Below the pieces are notes generated by a model. That model did not search any database. It worked only from the letters and a program-made list of their open reading frames with translations, and was not told the DNA's origin. Shown here one piece after another: positions 16,546 to 26,353 of a DNA stretch of 64,000 nucleotides. A program made the position numbers and the translations under genes. Position 1 is the first letter of the stretch, and every line of letters starts with the position of its first letter. Origin of the DNA: Treponema sp. (lineage in GTDB: Bacteria; Spirochaetota; Spirochaetia; Treponematales; Treponemataceae); the NCBI GenBank assembly GCA_014804005.1, contig JAAVAP010000013.1:262302-326301 (forward strand). The letters are read 5' to 3'.

Positions 16546-18693
16546 ATGGTGCAAATTTCTTACGAACAAAAAAAATCCCCCATGGAATTCCCTGACGGCG
16601 TTTTGGAAGGAAAGCGCGCGCTAACTTCGGACGAGATTTCCGCGCTCGAAAAAAATCGCAACGTTTGCCAAGACTGGAACTGCGTGCGCGTCACCGAAGA
16701 CGCGTTCGACGCGAGCCTTGTTTCGGACTGCGAATTTTCAGGCTTCGTCGTCTTGGGTGCGCTCAATCGCGCGCAGCTTCGTTTTCACGACTTGGAACTG
16801 GAAGTGGGAATCCGCCGCTCGAAATTGCGCGATGTCGTGACTGGCGATGAAAACGCGATTTACAATGTCGCATACTTGGACAACTACCGCCTCGGTCGCA
16901 ACGTGATTTTGTTCAACATTCAGGAAATGTCTTGCACCAAGCATTCCAAATTCGGAAACGGAATCTTGAAAGAAGGCGAGGACGAATCGCTTCGCGTTTG
17001 GATTGGCGTGGCGAACGAAAATGACGGACGCGCAGTCCTTCCGTTCGAAAACATGATCGCGGCGGATGCGTACATTTGGTCGAGAAAGCGCGACGACAAA
17101 ATCTTGATGGAACGCCTCATCGAACTCACGGAAAACGGAAATCCGAAAACGCTCGACACTTTCGGCACAGTGGGCGATGCGTCCGTGATAAAAAACACGA
17201 CTCTTCTCAAGGACGCGAAAATCGGCGAAGGCGCGTACATAAAAGGCGCGTTCAAATTGAAAAATATAACGGTGCTCTCTTCGGCGGAGGCGGAAAGTCA
17301 AATCGGCGAGGGAGTGGAAATGGTGAACGGAATCATGGGCTACGGAAGCCGCGTTTTCTATCAGGCTGTGGCGGTGCGCTTCGTCATCGGGCAGAACTGC
17401 CAGCTGAAATACGGCGTGCGGCTTTTGAATTCCGTGCTCGGCGACAATTCCACGGTTTCATGCTGCGAACTTTTGAACAATCTCATTTTTCCGTTCCATG
17501 AACAGCACCACAATTCATCGTTCCTCATCGCCAGCACCGTAATGGGACAATGCAACATCGCGGCAGGCGCAACGGTCGGAAGCAATCACAATTCGCGAAG
17601 CCCTGACGGAGAAATAATCGCGGGACGCGGATTTTGGCCCGGGCTTTGTTCCGACTTCAAGCACAATTCGAAATTCGCGTCGTTCGTGCTCGCGGCGAAA
17701 GGCTCGTATCAGCACGAGCTGAACATCACATATCCGTTTTCGCTGATTTTGGCATCGGGCGAGAACGAGCCTGTCCAAATAATTCCCGCGTATTGGTTTA
17801 TGTTCAACATGTTCGCCATCGCGCGAAACCGCTACAAATTCGAAAAGCGCGATCGCCGCCTTAAAAAAATCCAGCACATTGAAACTGATCCTCTTGCGCC
17901 CGACTCGATGCAGCAAATTCTTTCTTCGCTCGGAAGGCTCGTCGAACTTTCGAAAAACCACTTTCAGGACATCGGCCTTGAAAGCGTGATTTCTGCAAAA
18001 ACCGAAGAAGAAAAATTGCAGGCGGCGAAGGATTTTCTCCATCAAAATCCGAAATGCGAATTCACGCTTTTTGACGCGGAATGCCAAAAAAAATACGGAG
18101 CGAAAATTCTAAAGCCCGTCAAGGCGTACAAAGAATATCGCAAGGTTTTGAAATATTTCGCATCGCGTTCGCTCGTGGAATTCTGCGACTTGGAAAAATG
18201 CAAAAAACTTGACGGCGCGGCACTCGAAAAAATTCTTTCGATAAAACTTCACACGAAATGGACGAACGCGGGCGGCCAAATTCTTCCGAGCGAAATGCTC
18301 GACGAATTTTCGCAACTCGTGAAAAACAAAAAAATAAATTCATGGGACGAAGCCCACGAATTCTACGACCGCTGCCAATCGCATTACGCCGAGTTCAAGG
18401 CGCGATATTCGATTTTCATTTTGGAAAAATTGTACTCGCGGAAAATCCAAGAATTCACGCAAGAGATTTTCGACGACATAATTTCGGACGTCGCGACTTT
18501 TTCGAACGAAATGTACAAGGCTTCGATTTATTCGCGCAAAAAGGACTACGACGATCCGTTCAGGAAAATGACTTACGGAAACGACGAAGAAATGGTGGCG
18601 GTGCTCGGCTCGCTCAACGACAACGAATTCTTGCATTCGCTCAAAAATTCCACGGCGAAATTCAACGCGCGTTTGAAAGAAGTTTTTTCTTGA
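16546..18693 (+). CDS. DUF4954 family protein with left-handed beta-helix region
   Basis: A 715-residue protein of the DUF4954 family, known mainly from spirochaetes and Bacteroidetes, with no established function. Residues about 190-400 contain hexapeptide-like turns (for example VGDASVIKNTTLLKDAKIGE and VLGDNSTVSCCELLNN), suggesting a left-handed beta-helix as in sugar-nucleotide transferases. The conserved ATVGSNHNSRSPDGE and FWPGLCSDFKHNSKFA segments look like an active or binding site. The C-terminal 250 residues are helical. It probably acts in the cytosol, since no signal sequence is present. The promoter geometry indicates a leaderless mRNA. Confidence 0.8.
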   Translation: MVQISYEQKKSPMEFPDGVLEGKRALTSDEISALEKNRNVCQDWNCVRVTEDAFDASLVSDCEFSGFVVLGALNRAQLRFHDLELEVGIRRSKLRDVVTGDENAIYNVAYLDNYRLGRNVILFNIQEMSCTKHSKFGNGILKEGEDESLRVWIGVANENDGRAVLPFENMIAADAYIWSRKRDDKILMERLIELTENGNPKTLDTFGTVGDASVIKNTTLLKDAKIGEGAYIKGAFKLKNITVLSSAEAESQIGEGVEMVNGIMGYGSRVFYQAVAVRFVIGQNCQLKYGVRLLNSVLGDNSTVSCCELLNNLIFPFHEQHHNSSFLIASTVMGQCNIAAGATVGSNHNSRSPDGEIIAGRGFWPGLCSDFKHNSKFASFVLAAKGSYQHELNITYPFSLILASGENEPVQIIPAYWFMFNMFAIARNRYKFEKRDRRLKKIQHIETDPLAPDSMQQILSSLGRLVELSKNHFQDIGLESVISAKTEEEKLQAAKDFLHQNPKCEFTLFDAECQKKYGAKILKPVKAYKEYRKVLKYFASRSLVEFCDLEKCKKLDGAALEKILSIKLHTKWTNAGGQILPSEMLDEFSQLVKNKKINSWDEAHEFYDRCQSHYAEFKARYSIFILEKLYSRKIQEFTQEIFDDIISDVATFSNEMYKASIYSRKKDYDDPFRKMTYGNDEEMVAVLGSLNDNEFLHSLKNSTAKFNARLKEVFS

Positions 18694-18767
18694 AAGCGAA
18701 TCGGAAATTCCGAGGAAAAGCGCGGCGCCATGGATTTTTCCGCGCCGAACAAATTTTTATTTTTCCC

Positions 18768-18796
18768 TTGCGCAAATTTTTTTTTTGTGCTATAAT
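18768..18796 (+). promoter_or_regulatory. Promoter of the second V-ATPase operon
   Basis: TTGCGC (18768-18773) and TATAAT (18791-18796) are 17 nt apart with an extended -10 TGC. A roughly 14-nt leader with ATAGGAG follows before ATG 18817. Confidence 0.75.
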
Positions 18797-18816
18797 TTAA
18801 GGATATAGGAGCTGTA

Positions 18817-19434
18817 ATGGACGTTCAGTTACAAGAATTAATCGACAAGATTAAAAAGGACGGCGTCGCTTCGGCCGAAGAGACGGCCGCTGGAATAATC
18901 GCGGAGGCGGAAAAGAAAGCCGCAGCGATTATCGACGACGCCAAGCAGAAGGCTGAAAGCTTCGAAAAGGAAGCGAAGGCCAAGGCCGCCGGTCAGCAGA
19001 AAGCGGGCGAGGATGCGCTCAAGCAGGCATCCCGCAATCTCCTCATATCCTTTCGTGATGGAATCGGCGCACAGTTGCGCGCGATTGTCGAGGATGAGAC
19101 AGTAAAGGCTTATTCCAAGGATTTGCTCGCAAAACTCGTACCGGAAACTGTGAAAGCATGGAGCGTGAAATCGGACGCGGGCGACCTTTCCGTGCTTCTT
19201 TCAAAATCCGACCTCGACGCGTTGGAAAGCGGATTGAAGGGCGCGCTAAAAGACGAGATTTCCAAAGGACTTGAAATCAAGGCGGACAAGACGCTTGAAA
19301 GTGGATTCCGCGTGGGACTCAAGGACGGAAGCGCGTATTACGACTATTCCGCAGAATCAGTGGCGGAACTTTTCTCCGCATACCTCAATCCAAAAATCGC
19401 GCAGATAATGAAAGACGCGGCGAAAGAGGCGTAG
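18817..19434 (+). CDS. V-type ATPase subunit E, operon 2
   Basis: A 205-residue peripheral-stalk protein. Its N-terminal half is an Ala/Lys/Glu coiled coil (IIAEAEKKAAAIIDDAKQKA near residues 28-47). The C-terminal domain ends with ELFSAYLNPKIAQIM and contains the FRVGLKDGSAYYDY strand pair seen in this branch of E subunits. It is the first gene of the operon and has a strong promoter and ribosome-binding site. It is distinct from the E-like gene of operon 1. Confidence 0.88.
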   Translation: MDVQLQELIDKIKKDGVASAEETAAGIIAEAEKKAAAIIDDAKQKAESFEKEAKAKAAGQQKAGEDALKQASRNLLISFRDGIGAQLRAIVEDETVKAYSKDLLAKLVPETVKAWSVKSDAGDLSVLLSKSDLDALESGLKGALKDEISKGLEIKADKTLESGFRVGLKDGSAYYDYSAESVAELFSAYLNPKIAQIMKDAAKEA

Positions 19435-19435
19435 A

Positions 19436-19993
19436 GTGGCAAGTTTGTTCCAATCATCGCAGTATTATTTGGTTTCGCAGTTGCCGGCAATCGAAAATGT
19501 CGATTCCAAGCAATTGCCGATCACCGAAAAATACTACCGTGATTTGTGCGAGAGATTTCTCGACGAAAAAAGCCTTGACATCGTGCGAAATCTTTCCCTC
19601 GAGCCGCCGAAAAAAGAAACCAAGACTGGCTCGGCTTTTCTCGACGCTTGGAACGACAGGGAACGATGCTTGCGGATGGCATTGGCGCAAGTGCGCGCGC
19701 TCAAGATGAAAAAGGATTCGGACACGCTTCCTGGCGGATGCACCGCCGATATCCTTCAGGCCGCGCGCACGGCGGTGGGAATAGAAAGCCCGCTCGCCGC
19801 GGAGGAATTCCTCAACAAATATAGAATGGAAACGCTGCGCTCGCTCGCGCCGCTCGACACATTCAGCGTGGATGCGGTTTTCGCCTATGGCATTTCTCTG
19901 ATGCTTGCCCAGCGCATGAAGAAGTTTGACGTGGAGACTGGAAAAGTTTCCTATCATAAAATTTACGATGAAATACTGGAGGACGCTAAGTAA
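19436..19993 (+). CDS. DUF2764 family protein in V-ATPase operon 2
   Basis: A 185-residue protein of DUF2764, a family found between the E and A genes in V-ATPase operons of spirochaetes, Chlamydiae and Bacteroidetes. It starts with GTG 1 nt after the E stop codon and ends 1 nt before the A start, so it is co-translated with them. The pattern SQYYLVSQLPAIE at the N terminus and the helical remainder suggest a soluble, compact protein. By position it may replace subunit C, which this operon lacks; that is inference. Confidence 0.82.
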   Translation: MASLFQSSQYYLVSQLPAIENVDSKQLPITEKYYRDLCERFLDEKSLDIVRNLSLEPPKKETKTGSAFLDAWNDRERCLRMALAQVRALKMKKDSDTLPGGCTADILQAARTAVGIESPLAAEEFLNKYRMETLRSLAPLDTFSVDAVFAYGISLMLAQRMKKFDVETGKVSYHKIYDEILEDAK

Positions 19994-19994
19994 T

Positions 19995-21794
19995 ATGAGT
20001 TCGCAAGAAAACAACACATATACAAAAACGGATGCCAAAGGAAAAGTAGTCGGCATTAACGGCAACATGGTTTCGGTGGCATTTGACGGCACTGTCACCA
20101 TGAACGAGGTCGGCTATGTCGCTGTCGAGGGCAAAAAGCTCAAAGGCGAGATAATCCGAATCCGCGGAAACACTGCCCAAATGCAGATTTACGAAATGAC
20201 CGAAGGAATCAAATCCGGATGTGACGTGGAATTCACGGGCGAAATGCTCGCCGTTCGTCTCGGACCTGGACTTTTGGGGCAGGTTTACGACGGACTTCAA
20301 AACCCGCTTCCCGAACTCGCGGAAAAGGCGGGCTACTTTTTGGAGCGCGGAGTCTATGTCGAGCCGCTTCCGAGCCAAAAGGAATGGGAATTCACTCCGA
20401 GCGCGAAAGAAGGCGACACTCTCTATCGCGGCGACAGTTTCGGCTCAGTTCCCGAAGGACCTTTCAAGCACAAGATTCTCGTTCCGTTCGACATGCTCGG
20501 AACATACAAAGTTAAGTCGATTGTTCAGGCTGGAAAATACAAGTTGGACGATACGCTTTGCGTTGTCACGGACGAGCGCGGCAATGAGAAAAATCTTTCA
20601 ATGTCGTTCTATTGGCCGGTAAAGCGCGCCGTGGATTGCTACGCCGAACGCCTTGAGCCGACTGAAACAATGGTCACGAAAACTCGTCTCATCGACACGT
20701 TCTTTCCAGTGGCGAAGGGCGGAACTTACTGTATTCCAGGACCTTTCGGCGCGGGAAAAACCGTCATTCAGCATACGACAAGCCGCAATGCGGACGTTGA
20801 CATCGTAATCATCGCGGCGTGCGGCGAACGCGCGGGCGAAGTCGTAGAAACGATCAAAGAATTCCCGGAACTCAAAGATCCGCGCACGGGCGAAAGCTTG
20901 ATGAAACGCACCGTCATCATTTGTAATACTTCTTCAATGCCGGTCGCTTCGCGCGAGGCTTCGGTCTACACGAGCGTAACTTTGGCGGAATATTATCGAC
21001 AAATGGGATTGAACGTGCTTTTGCTCGCAGACTCAACGTCCCGCTGGGCGCAGGCTTTGCGCGAAATGTCAGGTCGCCTTGAAGAGATTCCTGGCGAAGA
21101 AGCGTTCCCCGCGTATTTGGAATCATATATCGCGGCGTTCTACGAGCGCGCGGGAATGGTTCGGCTTCGCGACGGAAACAAAGGCTCGGTCACGATTGGA
21201 GGAACGGTTTCTCCGGCGGGCGGAAACTTCGAAGAGCCTGTCACGCAGGCCACGCTCAAAGTCGTGGGCGCGTTCCACGGACTTACGAGGGAACGTTCCG
21301 ACGCGCGAAAATATCCCGCGATCGATCCGATTACATCTTGGTCAAAATATCCCAGCGTAATCCGCAAGGATTGGGTGGATTTCGCGCGCTCGTCGTTCAA
21401 GCGCGGCGTGGAAGTGAATCAGATGATGAAAGTCGTCGGCGAAGAAGGAACGACCACGGAAGATTACGTCGCGTATCTCAAGAGCGAATTCTTGGACGCG
21501 GTTTATTTCCAGCAGAATTCATTCGACGAAGTGGACGCGGCTTGCAGCGTCGAACGCCAGCAATATCTTTTCAAGAAAGTCTTGTCGGTTTTGGCGAGCG
21601 AATTCGGGCTTGAGTCAAAGGACGACGCGCGAGCCTACTTCAACCAGTTGCGCCGCGTTTTCGGCGACTGGAATTATGTCGAATTCAAGACGGAACAGTT
21701 CAATTCCCTCGAAAAGGAAATTGACGAAATTTATTCACAGAAAAAAGGCGCGCTCACCAAGGCGGGCGAAGCACTTCTCAAGGACGGTGAATAA
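19995..21794 (+). CDS. V-type ATPase catalytic subunit A, operon 2
   Basis: The 599-residue catalytic subunit carries a canonical P-loop GPFGAGKT (residues 249-256), the [20 protein letters not shown] segment and [20 protein letters not shown]. The bulge domain lies at about 125-205. ATG 19995 begins 1 nt after the DUF2764 stop; an upstream in-frame start at 19926 lies inside that gene. It overlaps the B gene by 1 nt (TAATG). Divergence from the operon 1 A subunit, including P-loop and insert sequence, indicates separate origins. Confidence 0.97.
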   Translation: MSSQENNTYTKTDAKGKVVGINGNMVSVAFDGTVTMNEVGYVAVEGKKLKGEIIRIRGNTAQMQIYEMTEGIKSGCDVEFTGEMLAVRLGPGLLGQVYDGLQNPLPELAEKAGYFLERGVYVEPLPSQKEWEFTPSAKEGDTLYRGDSFGSVPEGPFKHKILVPFDMLGTYKVKSIVQAGKYKLDDTLCVVTDERGNEKNLSMSFYWPVKRAVDCYAERLEPTETMVTKTRLIDTFFPVAKGGTYCIPGPFGAGKTVIQHTTSRNADVDIVIIAACGERAGEVVETIKEFPELKDPRTGESLMKRTVIICNTSSMPVASREASVYTSVTLAEYYRQMGLNVLLLADSTSRWAQALREMSGRLEEIPGEEAFPAYLESYIAAFYERAGMVRLRDGNKGSVTIGGTVSPAGGNFEEPVTQATLKVVGAFHGLTRERSDARKYPAIDPITSWSKYPSVIRKDWVDFARSSFKRGVEVNQMMKVVGEEGTTTEDYVAYLKSEFLDAVYFQQNSFDEVDAACSVERQQYLFKKVLSVLASEFGLESKDDARAYFNQLRRVFGDWNYVEFKTEQFNSLEKEIDEIYSQKKGALTKAGEALLKDGE

Positions 21795-23089
21795 TGAACA
21801 AAGTTTACAGCAAAATCGAATCGATAAACGGAAGCGTCATCACGGTAAAAGCCTCCGACGTTTCATACGGCGAGCTTGCCGAAATCGAGACACGTTTCGG
21901 CAAGTCGCTTGCGGAAGTGAGCGCGATTCAAGGTGAGAACGTTTCGCTGCAAGTTTTTGCGGGCGGACGCGGCGTTTCCACCGGCGACCACATCAAATTC
22001 CTCGGACACCGAATGGAAGTAAGTTTCAGCGAAAACCTTTTGGGACGAATCTTCAACGGTTCTGCCGAGCCTCGCGACAAAGGACCTGCTCTCGCGGAAA
22101 ATCTCGTGGCAATCGGCGGACCTTCGGTCAATCCTTCAAAGCGCATCATGGCGCGGCGAATGATTCGCACCGGAATTCCGATGATTGACATGTTCAACAC
22201 TTTGGTCGTTTCGCAGAAACTTCCGATTTTTTCAATTTCAGGCGAGCCGTACAACCAGCTTCTCGCGCGAATCGCGATGCAGGCCGAAGTTGACGTGATC
22301 GTTCTCGGCGGAATGGGACTCAAGTACGACGACTACTTGTATTTCAAGAACACGCTCGAAAACGGCGGCGCGCTCAGCCGAACTGTGATGTTCATTCACA
22401 CGGCGGCAGACCCGACCGTAGAATGCAAGAAGATTCCGGATCTTTCGCTTGCCGTGGCGGAGCAATTCGCTTTGCAGGGAAAGGACGTTCTCGTTCTCCT
22501 TACAGACATGACGAACTTCGCCGATTCAATGAAGGAAATCGCCATCACGCAGGAGCAAGTTCCTTCAAACCGCGGCTATCCTGGAGACTTGTATTCGCAA
22601 TTGGCGAGCCGCTATGAAAAGGCCGTTGACTTCGCCGACGCGGGATCTGTGACGATTCTCGCCGTGACGACGATGCCTGGCGACGACGTTACGCACCCTG
22701 TTCCTGACAACACGGGCTACATCACCGAAGGACAGTATTATCTCAAAGGCGGACGCATCGAGCCTTTCGGAAGCCTTTCGCGCCTCAAGCAGAACGTCAA
22801 CGACAAGACGCGCAACGACCATCGCGCGCTCATGGACGGAATGATTCGCCTGTATTCTTCATATAAGGACACGCTCGAAAAGAAGTCGATGGGCTTTATG
22901 ATGAGTGCGTGGGACGAAAAGCTCATAAAATACGGCGCGCTCTTTGAAAGCGAGATGATGGATCTTTCCAAGAACATCGCTTTGGAAGACGCTCTCGACA
23001 TGGGCTGGAAGATTCTCGCCGACTGCTTTGAAAAGGACGAAGTGGGAATCAAGTCCGCTTTGATTGAAGAGCACTGGCCCGTCAAATAG
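21794..23089 (+). CDS. V-type ATPase subunit B, operon 2
   Basis: The 431-residue regulatory head subunit is about 40 residues shorter than its operon 1 counterpart. Family segments are [36 protein letters not shown] and [20 protein letters not shown]. The absence of a consensus P-loop is normal for B. It is translationally coupled to A through a one-base overlap and followed by a 153-bp spacer with a strong hairpin before D. Confidence 0.97.
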   Translation: MNKVYSKIESINGSVITVKASDVSYGELAEIETRFGKSLAEVSAIQGENVSLQVFAGGRGVSTGDHIKFLGHRMEVSFSENLLGRIFNGSAEPRDKGPALAENLVAIGGPSVNPSKRIMARRMIRTGIPMIDMFNTLVVSQKLPIFSISGEPYNQLLARIAMQAEVDVIVLGGMGLKYDDYLYFKNTLENGGALSRTVMFIHTAADPTVECKKIPDLSLAVAEQFALQGKDVLVLLTDMTNFADSMKEIAITQEQVPSNRGYPGDLYSQLASRYEKAVDFADAGSVTILAVTTMPGDDVTHPVPDNTGYITEGQYYLKGGRIEPFGSLSRLKQNVNDKTRNDHRALMDGMIRLYSSYKDTLEKKSMGFMMSAWDEKLIKYGALFESEMMDLSKNIALEDALDMGWKILADCFEKDEVGIKSALIEEHWPVK

Positions 23090-23117
23090 AAGCCTTTTTA
23101 CTGTTAAAAAATAGGTG

Positions 23118-23162
23118 CGAGTTTTTGTCTTTCGCAGGACAGGAACTCGTGCGGCGTTTTTT
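23118..23162 (+). promoter_or_regulatory. Intra-operon hairpin between subunits B and D
   Basis: CGAGTTTTTGTC (23118-23129) pairs with GACAGGAACTCG (23138-23149) over 12 positions with two G-U pairs. A run of six T follows 7 nt later. It resembles a terminator or attenuator placed inside the operon, and could also be a processing site that sets different levels of head and stalk mRNA. Confidence 0.55.
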
Positions 23163-23242
23163 AGTATTGATTTCGGCATCGGTTTTTCATTTCCATTCGG
23201 ATTTAAATGGATTTGGAACGCTGAAAAAAATTGAGGATTTGT

Positions 23243-23857
23243 ATGGCGAAGATAAAGCTGACAAAAAACGAGCTTAAGACGCAGAAAGACGCGCTGAAAA
23301 TGTTTCGGCGTTATCTTCCTACGCTCACGCTCAAAAAGCAGCAGCTTCAGACTGAAATACGCACAATCGATGCCCGCGCCAAGGAAGTTCGCGCGCAGCG
23401 CAAGGCCTTGGAAAAGGAATTCGAAGAGTGGATTTCGGTTTTCGGGGAAAAGGAAGCCTTCAAGCCAGGCATGGTCACGGTGAAAAACATCCGCAAGGGC
23501 ACTGGCAACATCGCCGGCGTTACGATTCCAATATACGAAGGCGCGGATTTTTCGCGCGGCGACTACGACCTTTATTCGACCCCGCTTTGGATCGATTTGG
23601 CCGCCGACCGCATGGAAAAGGCGCTTTCGCTTGATTTGGAAGCCGACACTTTGGACGAACAGGTGCGGCTTTTGGCAAGGGAATTGCGCGTGACGACTCA
23701 GCGCGTAAACCTTTTCGAAAAGGTCAAGATTCCCGAAACGAAGGCGAACATAAAGAAAATCACGGTGTACTTGGGCGACGAGCAAGTCGCAGCCGTAGTG
23801 CGCTCGAAAATTTCCAAGAAAAAGCTGCAACAAAAGGCGCAGGAGGAAACTGAATGA
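23243..23857 (+). CDS. V-type ATPase subunit D, operon 2
   Basis: The 204-residue central shaft protein has long terminal helices (KIKLTKNELKTQKDALKMFR at the start) and the conserved TQRVNLFEKVKIPETKANIK segment near residue 155. ATG 23243 is preferred over a TTG at 23231, which forms part of the TTGAGGA site. It overlaps subunit I by 4 nt. Confidence 0.93.
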   Translation: MAKIKLTKNELKTQKDALKMFRRYLPTLTLKKQQLQTEIRTIDARAKEVRAQRKALEKEFEEWISVFGEKEAFKPGMVTVKNIRKGTGNIAGVTIPIYEGADFSRGDYDLYSTPLWIDLAADRMEKALSLDLEADTLDEQVRLLARELRVTTQRVNLFEKVKIPETKANIKKITVYLGDEQVAAVVRSKISKKKLQQKAQEETE

Positions 23858-25797
23858 TTGTTCCGATGAAAAAAGTTTCCCTTGTGATTTTGAGCAGGGA
23901 AAAAGAAGCCGCCCTCAAAACGCTTCGCGCGTCGGGGCTGGTTCATTTGCAGAACGTCGAGGGCAAGGGCGAGCGGCTTTCGGAACTGAAAAACGTTTCG
24001 GCAAAGCTTCGCGCGGCTCAGGCGATTCTCGCGGAGATGAAAATTCCGCAGAAAAATTTGAAGATGGTTTCCGCGTCGAACGAAGAGACCGCGCTTCGCG
24101 CCGAAAAAATCGTTGCGCTCGCGGAACGCAAAAAGGCTTTGCTCGACAAAATCGCGCAGAGCGCGGCGGAACTCGAACGCCTTTCTCCGTGGGGAATCGT
24201 AAATCCCTCCGACTTGGCGTTCCTTTCGCAAAAGGGCATTCACCTTTCGCTCTACGAAATTCCTTCCGATAAATACAATTTGATCGGCGAGGACGTGAAG
24301 ACGCTTTTGGTGAATTCTTCGAAAACCACGAAACGATTTTTGCTCATTTCCGAAACGGAAGCGGAAAAGGGCGAGCGGCCGGCGGGACTTGTTCCCGATG
24401 CGTACCAAGTGGTTTTGCCCGAAAAGTCGAGCGACGAAATCGCGGCGGAAATCGATTCCGCCAAAAACGAAATTTCCAAAATCGAAGCGGATTTGACGGA
24501 GAGCGCGGTTTTTGCGAAGTCGCTTTCGGACTATGAAAAATCGCTTGAAAAGGAAATCGAATTCGAGTCGGTTTATTCTGGAATGGAGCGGGACGCGGAG
24601 GAAAAGAACACTTCGCTTTCATGGATTTCGGGATTCGTTCCCGTGGATTCGCTTGCCGCGCTCAAGGAAACGGCGGCGCGTTCGAACTGGGCTTTGCTTT
24701 GCGAAGATCCTTCGGATGACGATCCCGTTCCCACGAAACTCAAGAACAACAAGCTTGTGAGCCTGATTTATCCGCTTACGGATTTTCTCGACGTTACGCC
24801 GGGCTACCGCGAGTTCGACATTTCGGCTTGGTTTTTGCTTTTCTTCTGCGTTTTCTTTTCCATGATTTTCGCGGACGCGGGATATGGCGCGTTGATTGCG
24901 GTTGTGGGATTGATTCTCGCGGGAAAGGCGAAAAAAGGCAAAAAGTCGCTTTCGGCTTTGGTCGTGCTTTTGGGCGCGTGTACGATGGTTTGGGGCGTTC
25001 TCACTTGTTCGTATTTCGGAGTGAACGCGAGTTTGCTTCCGCCGCAATTGGTGAGCCTTTCAAGTTCGCTTTTCTCGCAGCCGAAACTCGTCTTGCAGGG
25101 AATGAGCGCGGAGGCGGCGAAAAGCCTTGCGGACAAAAACCAGCAGATTTTCTGCTTTACACTCGCATTGATTCAACTGAGCATCGCGCACATAACTTGC
25201 TGCGTTTCGAACGCGCGGCAAAAAAGCCTCAAGGCGGCTGGCGACTTCGGCGCGCTCCTGCAATTGTGGGGCACGTTCTATGTGGTGCTGAGCATGGTCG
25301 TTGCGGACGGCGTGAATTACACGTTCCCGCTTATGGACAACGGCCAAAGCGTGAATCTTTTCGGGTTCGCCGCGCCACATTATTTTCCGACGGCCGCGCT
25401 CGGGGTCTTGGGATTCGGCTTTTTGCTGAATTTCATTTTCTCGAACTACGAGGGAAGCGTCGGAAAGTCGATTCTCGAAAGTTTGAAGAACATAATCAGC
25501 GTTTTGCTCGGAATCGTCAACGTGTTCAGCGACATCGTTTCTTATATCCGACTTTGGGCGGTGGCTCTCGCGGGAGCAGCGATAAGCAATACGGTGAACG
25601 AGATGGCAGGACCTATGCTCGGGAAACTTTCGATGATAATTGTTGTGGTGATCCTTTTGTGTTTCGGACACGGTCTGAACATGATACTGAACGCGCTTTC
25701 GGTAATCGTTCACGGCGTGCGACTTAACACGCTGGAATTCTCGCAGCATTTGGGAATGGCATGGAGTGGCACGAAATACAAGCCGTTTTCAAATTAA
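23854..25797 (+). CDS. V-type ATPase subunit I, operon 2
   Basis: The 647-residue membrane stator has a coiled-coil soluble half (to about residue 310) and about seven membrane helices afterwards. The membrane part starts with FLLFFCVFFSMIFADAGYGA. The segment IVSYIRLWAVALAGAAIS contains the arginine facing the rotor. The first codon is ATG 23854; a second in-frame ATG at 23866 (MKKVSLVIL) is possible. It overlaps D, confirming a single operon. The C terminus NTLEFSQHLGMAWSGTKYKP matches the V-type family ending. Confidence 0.93.
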   Translation: MIVPMKKVSLVILSREKEAALKTLRASGLVHLQNVEGKGERLSELKNVSAKLRAAQAILAEMKIPQKNLKMVSASNEETALRAEKIVALAERKKALLDKIAQSAAELERLSPWGIVNPSDLAFLSQKGIHLSLYEIPSDKYNLIGEDVKTLLVNSSKTTKRFLLISETEAEKGERPAGLVPDAYQVVLPEKSSDEIAAEIDSAKNEISKIEADLTESAVFAKSLSDYEKSLEKEIEFESVYSGMERDAEEKNTSLSWISGFVPVDSLAALKETAARSNWALLCEDPSDDDPVPTKLKNNKLVSLIYPLTDFLDVTPGYREFDISAWFLLFFCVFFSMIFADAGYGALIAVVGLILAGKAKKGKKSLSALVVLLGACTMVWGVLTCSYFGVNASLLPPQLVSLSSSLFSQPKLVLQGMSAEAAKSLADKNQQIFCFTLALIQLSIAHITCCVSNARQKSLKAAGDFGALLQLWGTFYVVLSMVVADGVNYTFPLMDNGQSVNLFGFAAPHYFPTAALGVLGFGFLLNFIFSNYEGSVGKSILESLKNIISVLLGIVNVFSDIVSYIRLWAVALAGAAISNTVNEMAGPMLGKLSMIIVVVILLCFGHGLNMILNALSVIVHGVRLNTLEFSQHLGMAWSGTKYKPFSN

Positions 25798-25903
25798 ATT
25801 AAGAATGAAGTTAATGTCAATTAACTTGTGATTTCGGAAAAACGGGCGCAAGTCCGCTTGAATAAAAAATCTTCCGCTTTTTGCGGACAAATAGGAGTAA
25901 TTT

Positions 25904-26350
25904 ATGAACTGGGGAATGATTGGAGCCGGTGTGGTCATGGGAATTGCAGCTTTGGGAAGCGCAATCGGAATCGGAATCGCTGGACAGGGCGCGATTGGCG
26001 CGTGGAAACGTTGCTATTTGAACAACAAGCCCGCTCCGTTCTTGCTGGTCGTCTTCGCGGGTGCGCCGCTCACTCAGACAATCTACGGATTTTTGCTGAT
26101 GAACACGATGCTCGGCGTTGCTCCCGACGCAAGTCCTGCGGCGCAGAGTTTCTTGCTCGGAATGGGATTTGCTTGCGGTTTGGCGATGTGCCTTTCTGCC
26201 GTGGCGCAGGGAAAAGCCGGTGCTGCTGGCAGCGACGCGCTTGGCGAAACCGGAAAGGGCTTCACCAACTACATCATGGTCGTAGGTCTCTGCGAAACTA
26301 TCGCTTTGTTCGCGATGGTATTCGGCATGGTCGCGTCAGGCTCTCTTTAA
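25904..26350 (+). CDS. V-type ATPase subunit K (four-helix rotor protein), operon 2
   Basis: The 148-residue proteolipid has four membrane helices, that is, two fused hairpins. The first hairpin has T57-Q58 (GAPLTQTIYGF) in helix 2; helix 3 has Q102 (AVAQGKAGAAG); helix 4 has the single carboxylate E131 (VGLCETIALF). These align by eye with T64, Q65, Q110 and E139, the Na+ ligands of Enterococcus hirae NtpK, so Na+ coupling is likely. A spacer with GTCCGC/GCGGAC and CCGC-TTTTT-GCGG stems and an ATAGGAG site precedes the ATG. Confidence 0.93.
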   Translation: MNWGMIGAGVVMGIAALGSAIGIGIAGQGAIGAWKRCYLNNKPAPFLLVVFAGAPLTQTIYGFLLMNTMLGVAPDASPAAQSFLLGMGFACGLAMCLSAVAQGKAGAAGSDALGETGKGFTNYIMVVGLCETIALFAMVFGMVASGSL

Positions 26351-26353
26351 TAA

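Noticed and set aside
22859-24408. Minus-strand frames opposite V-ATPase B, D and I of operon 2
   Set aside because: Shadow frames; no ribosome-binding sites or recognisable domains.
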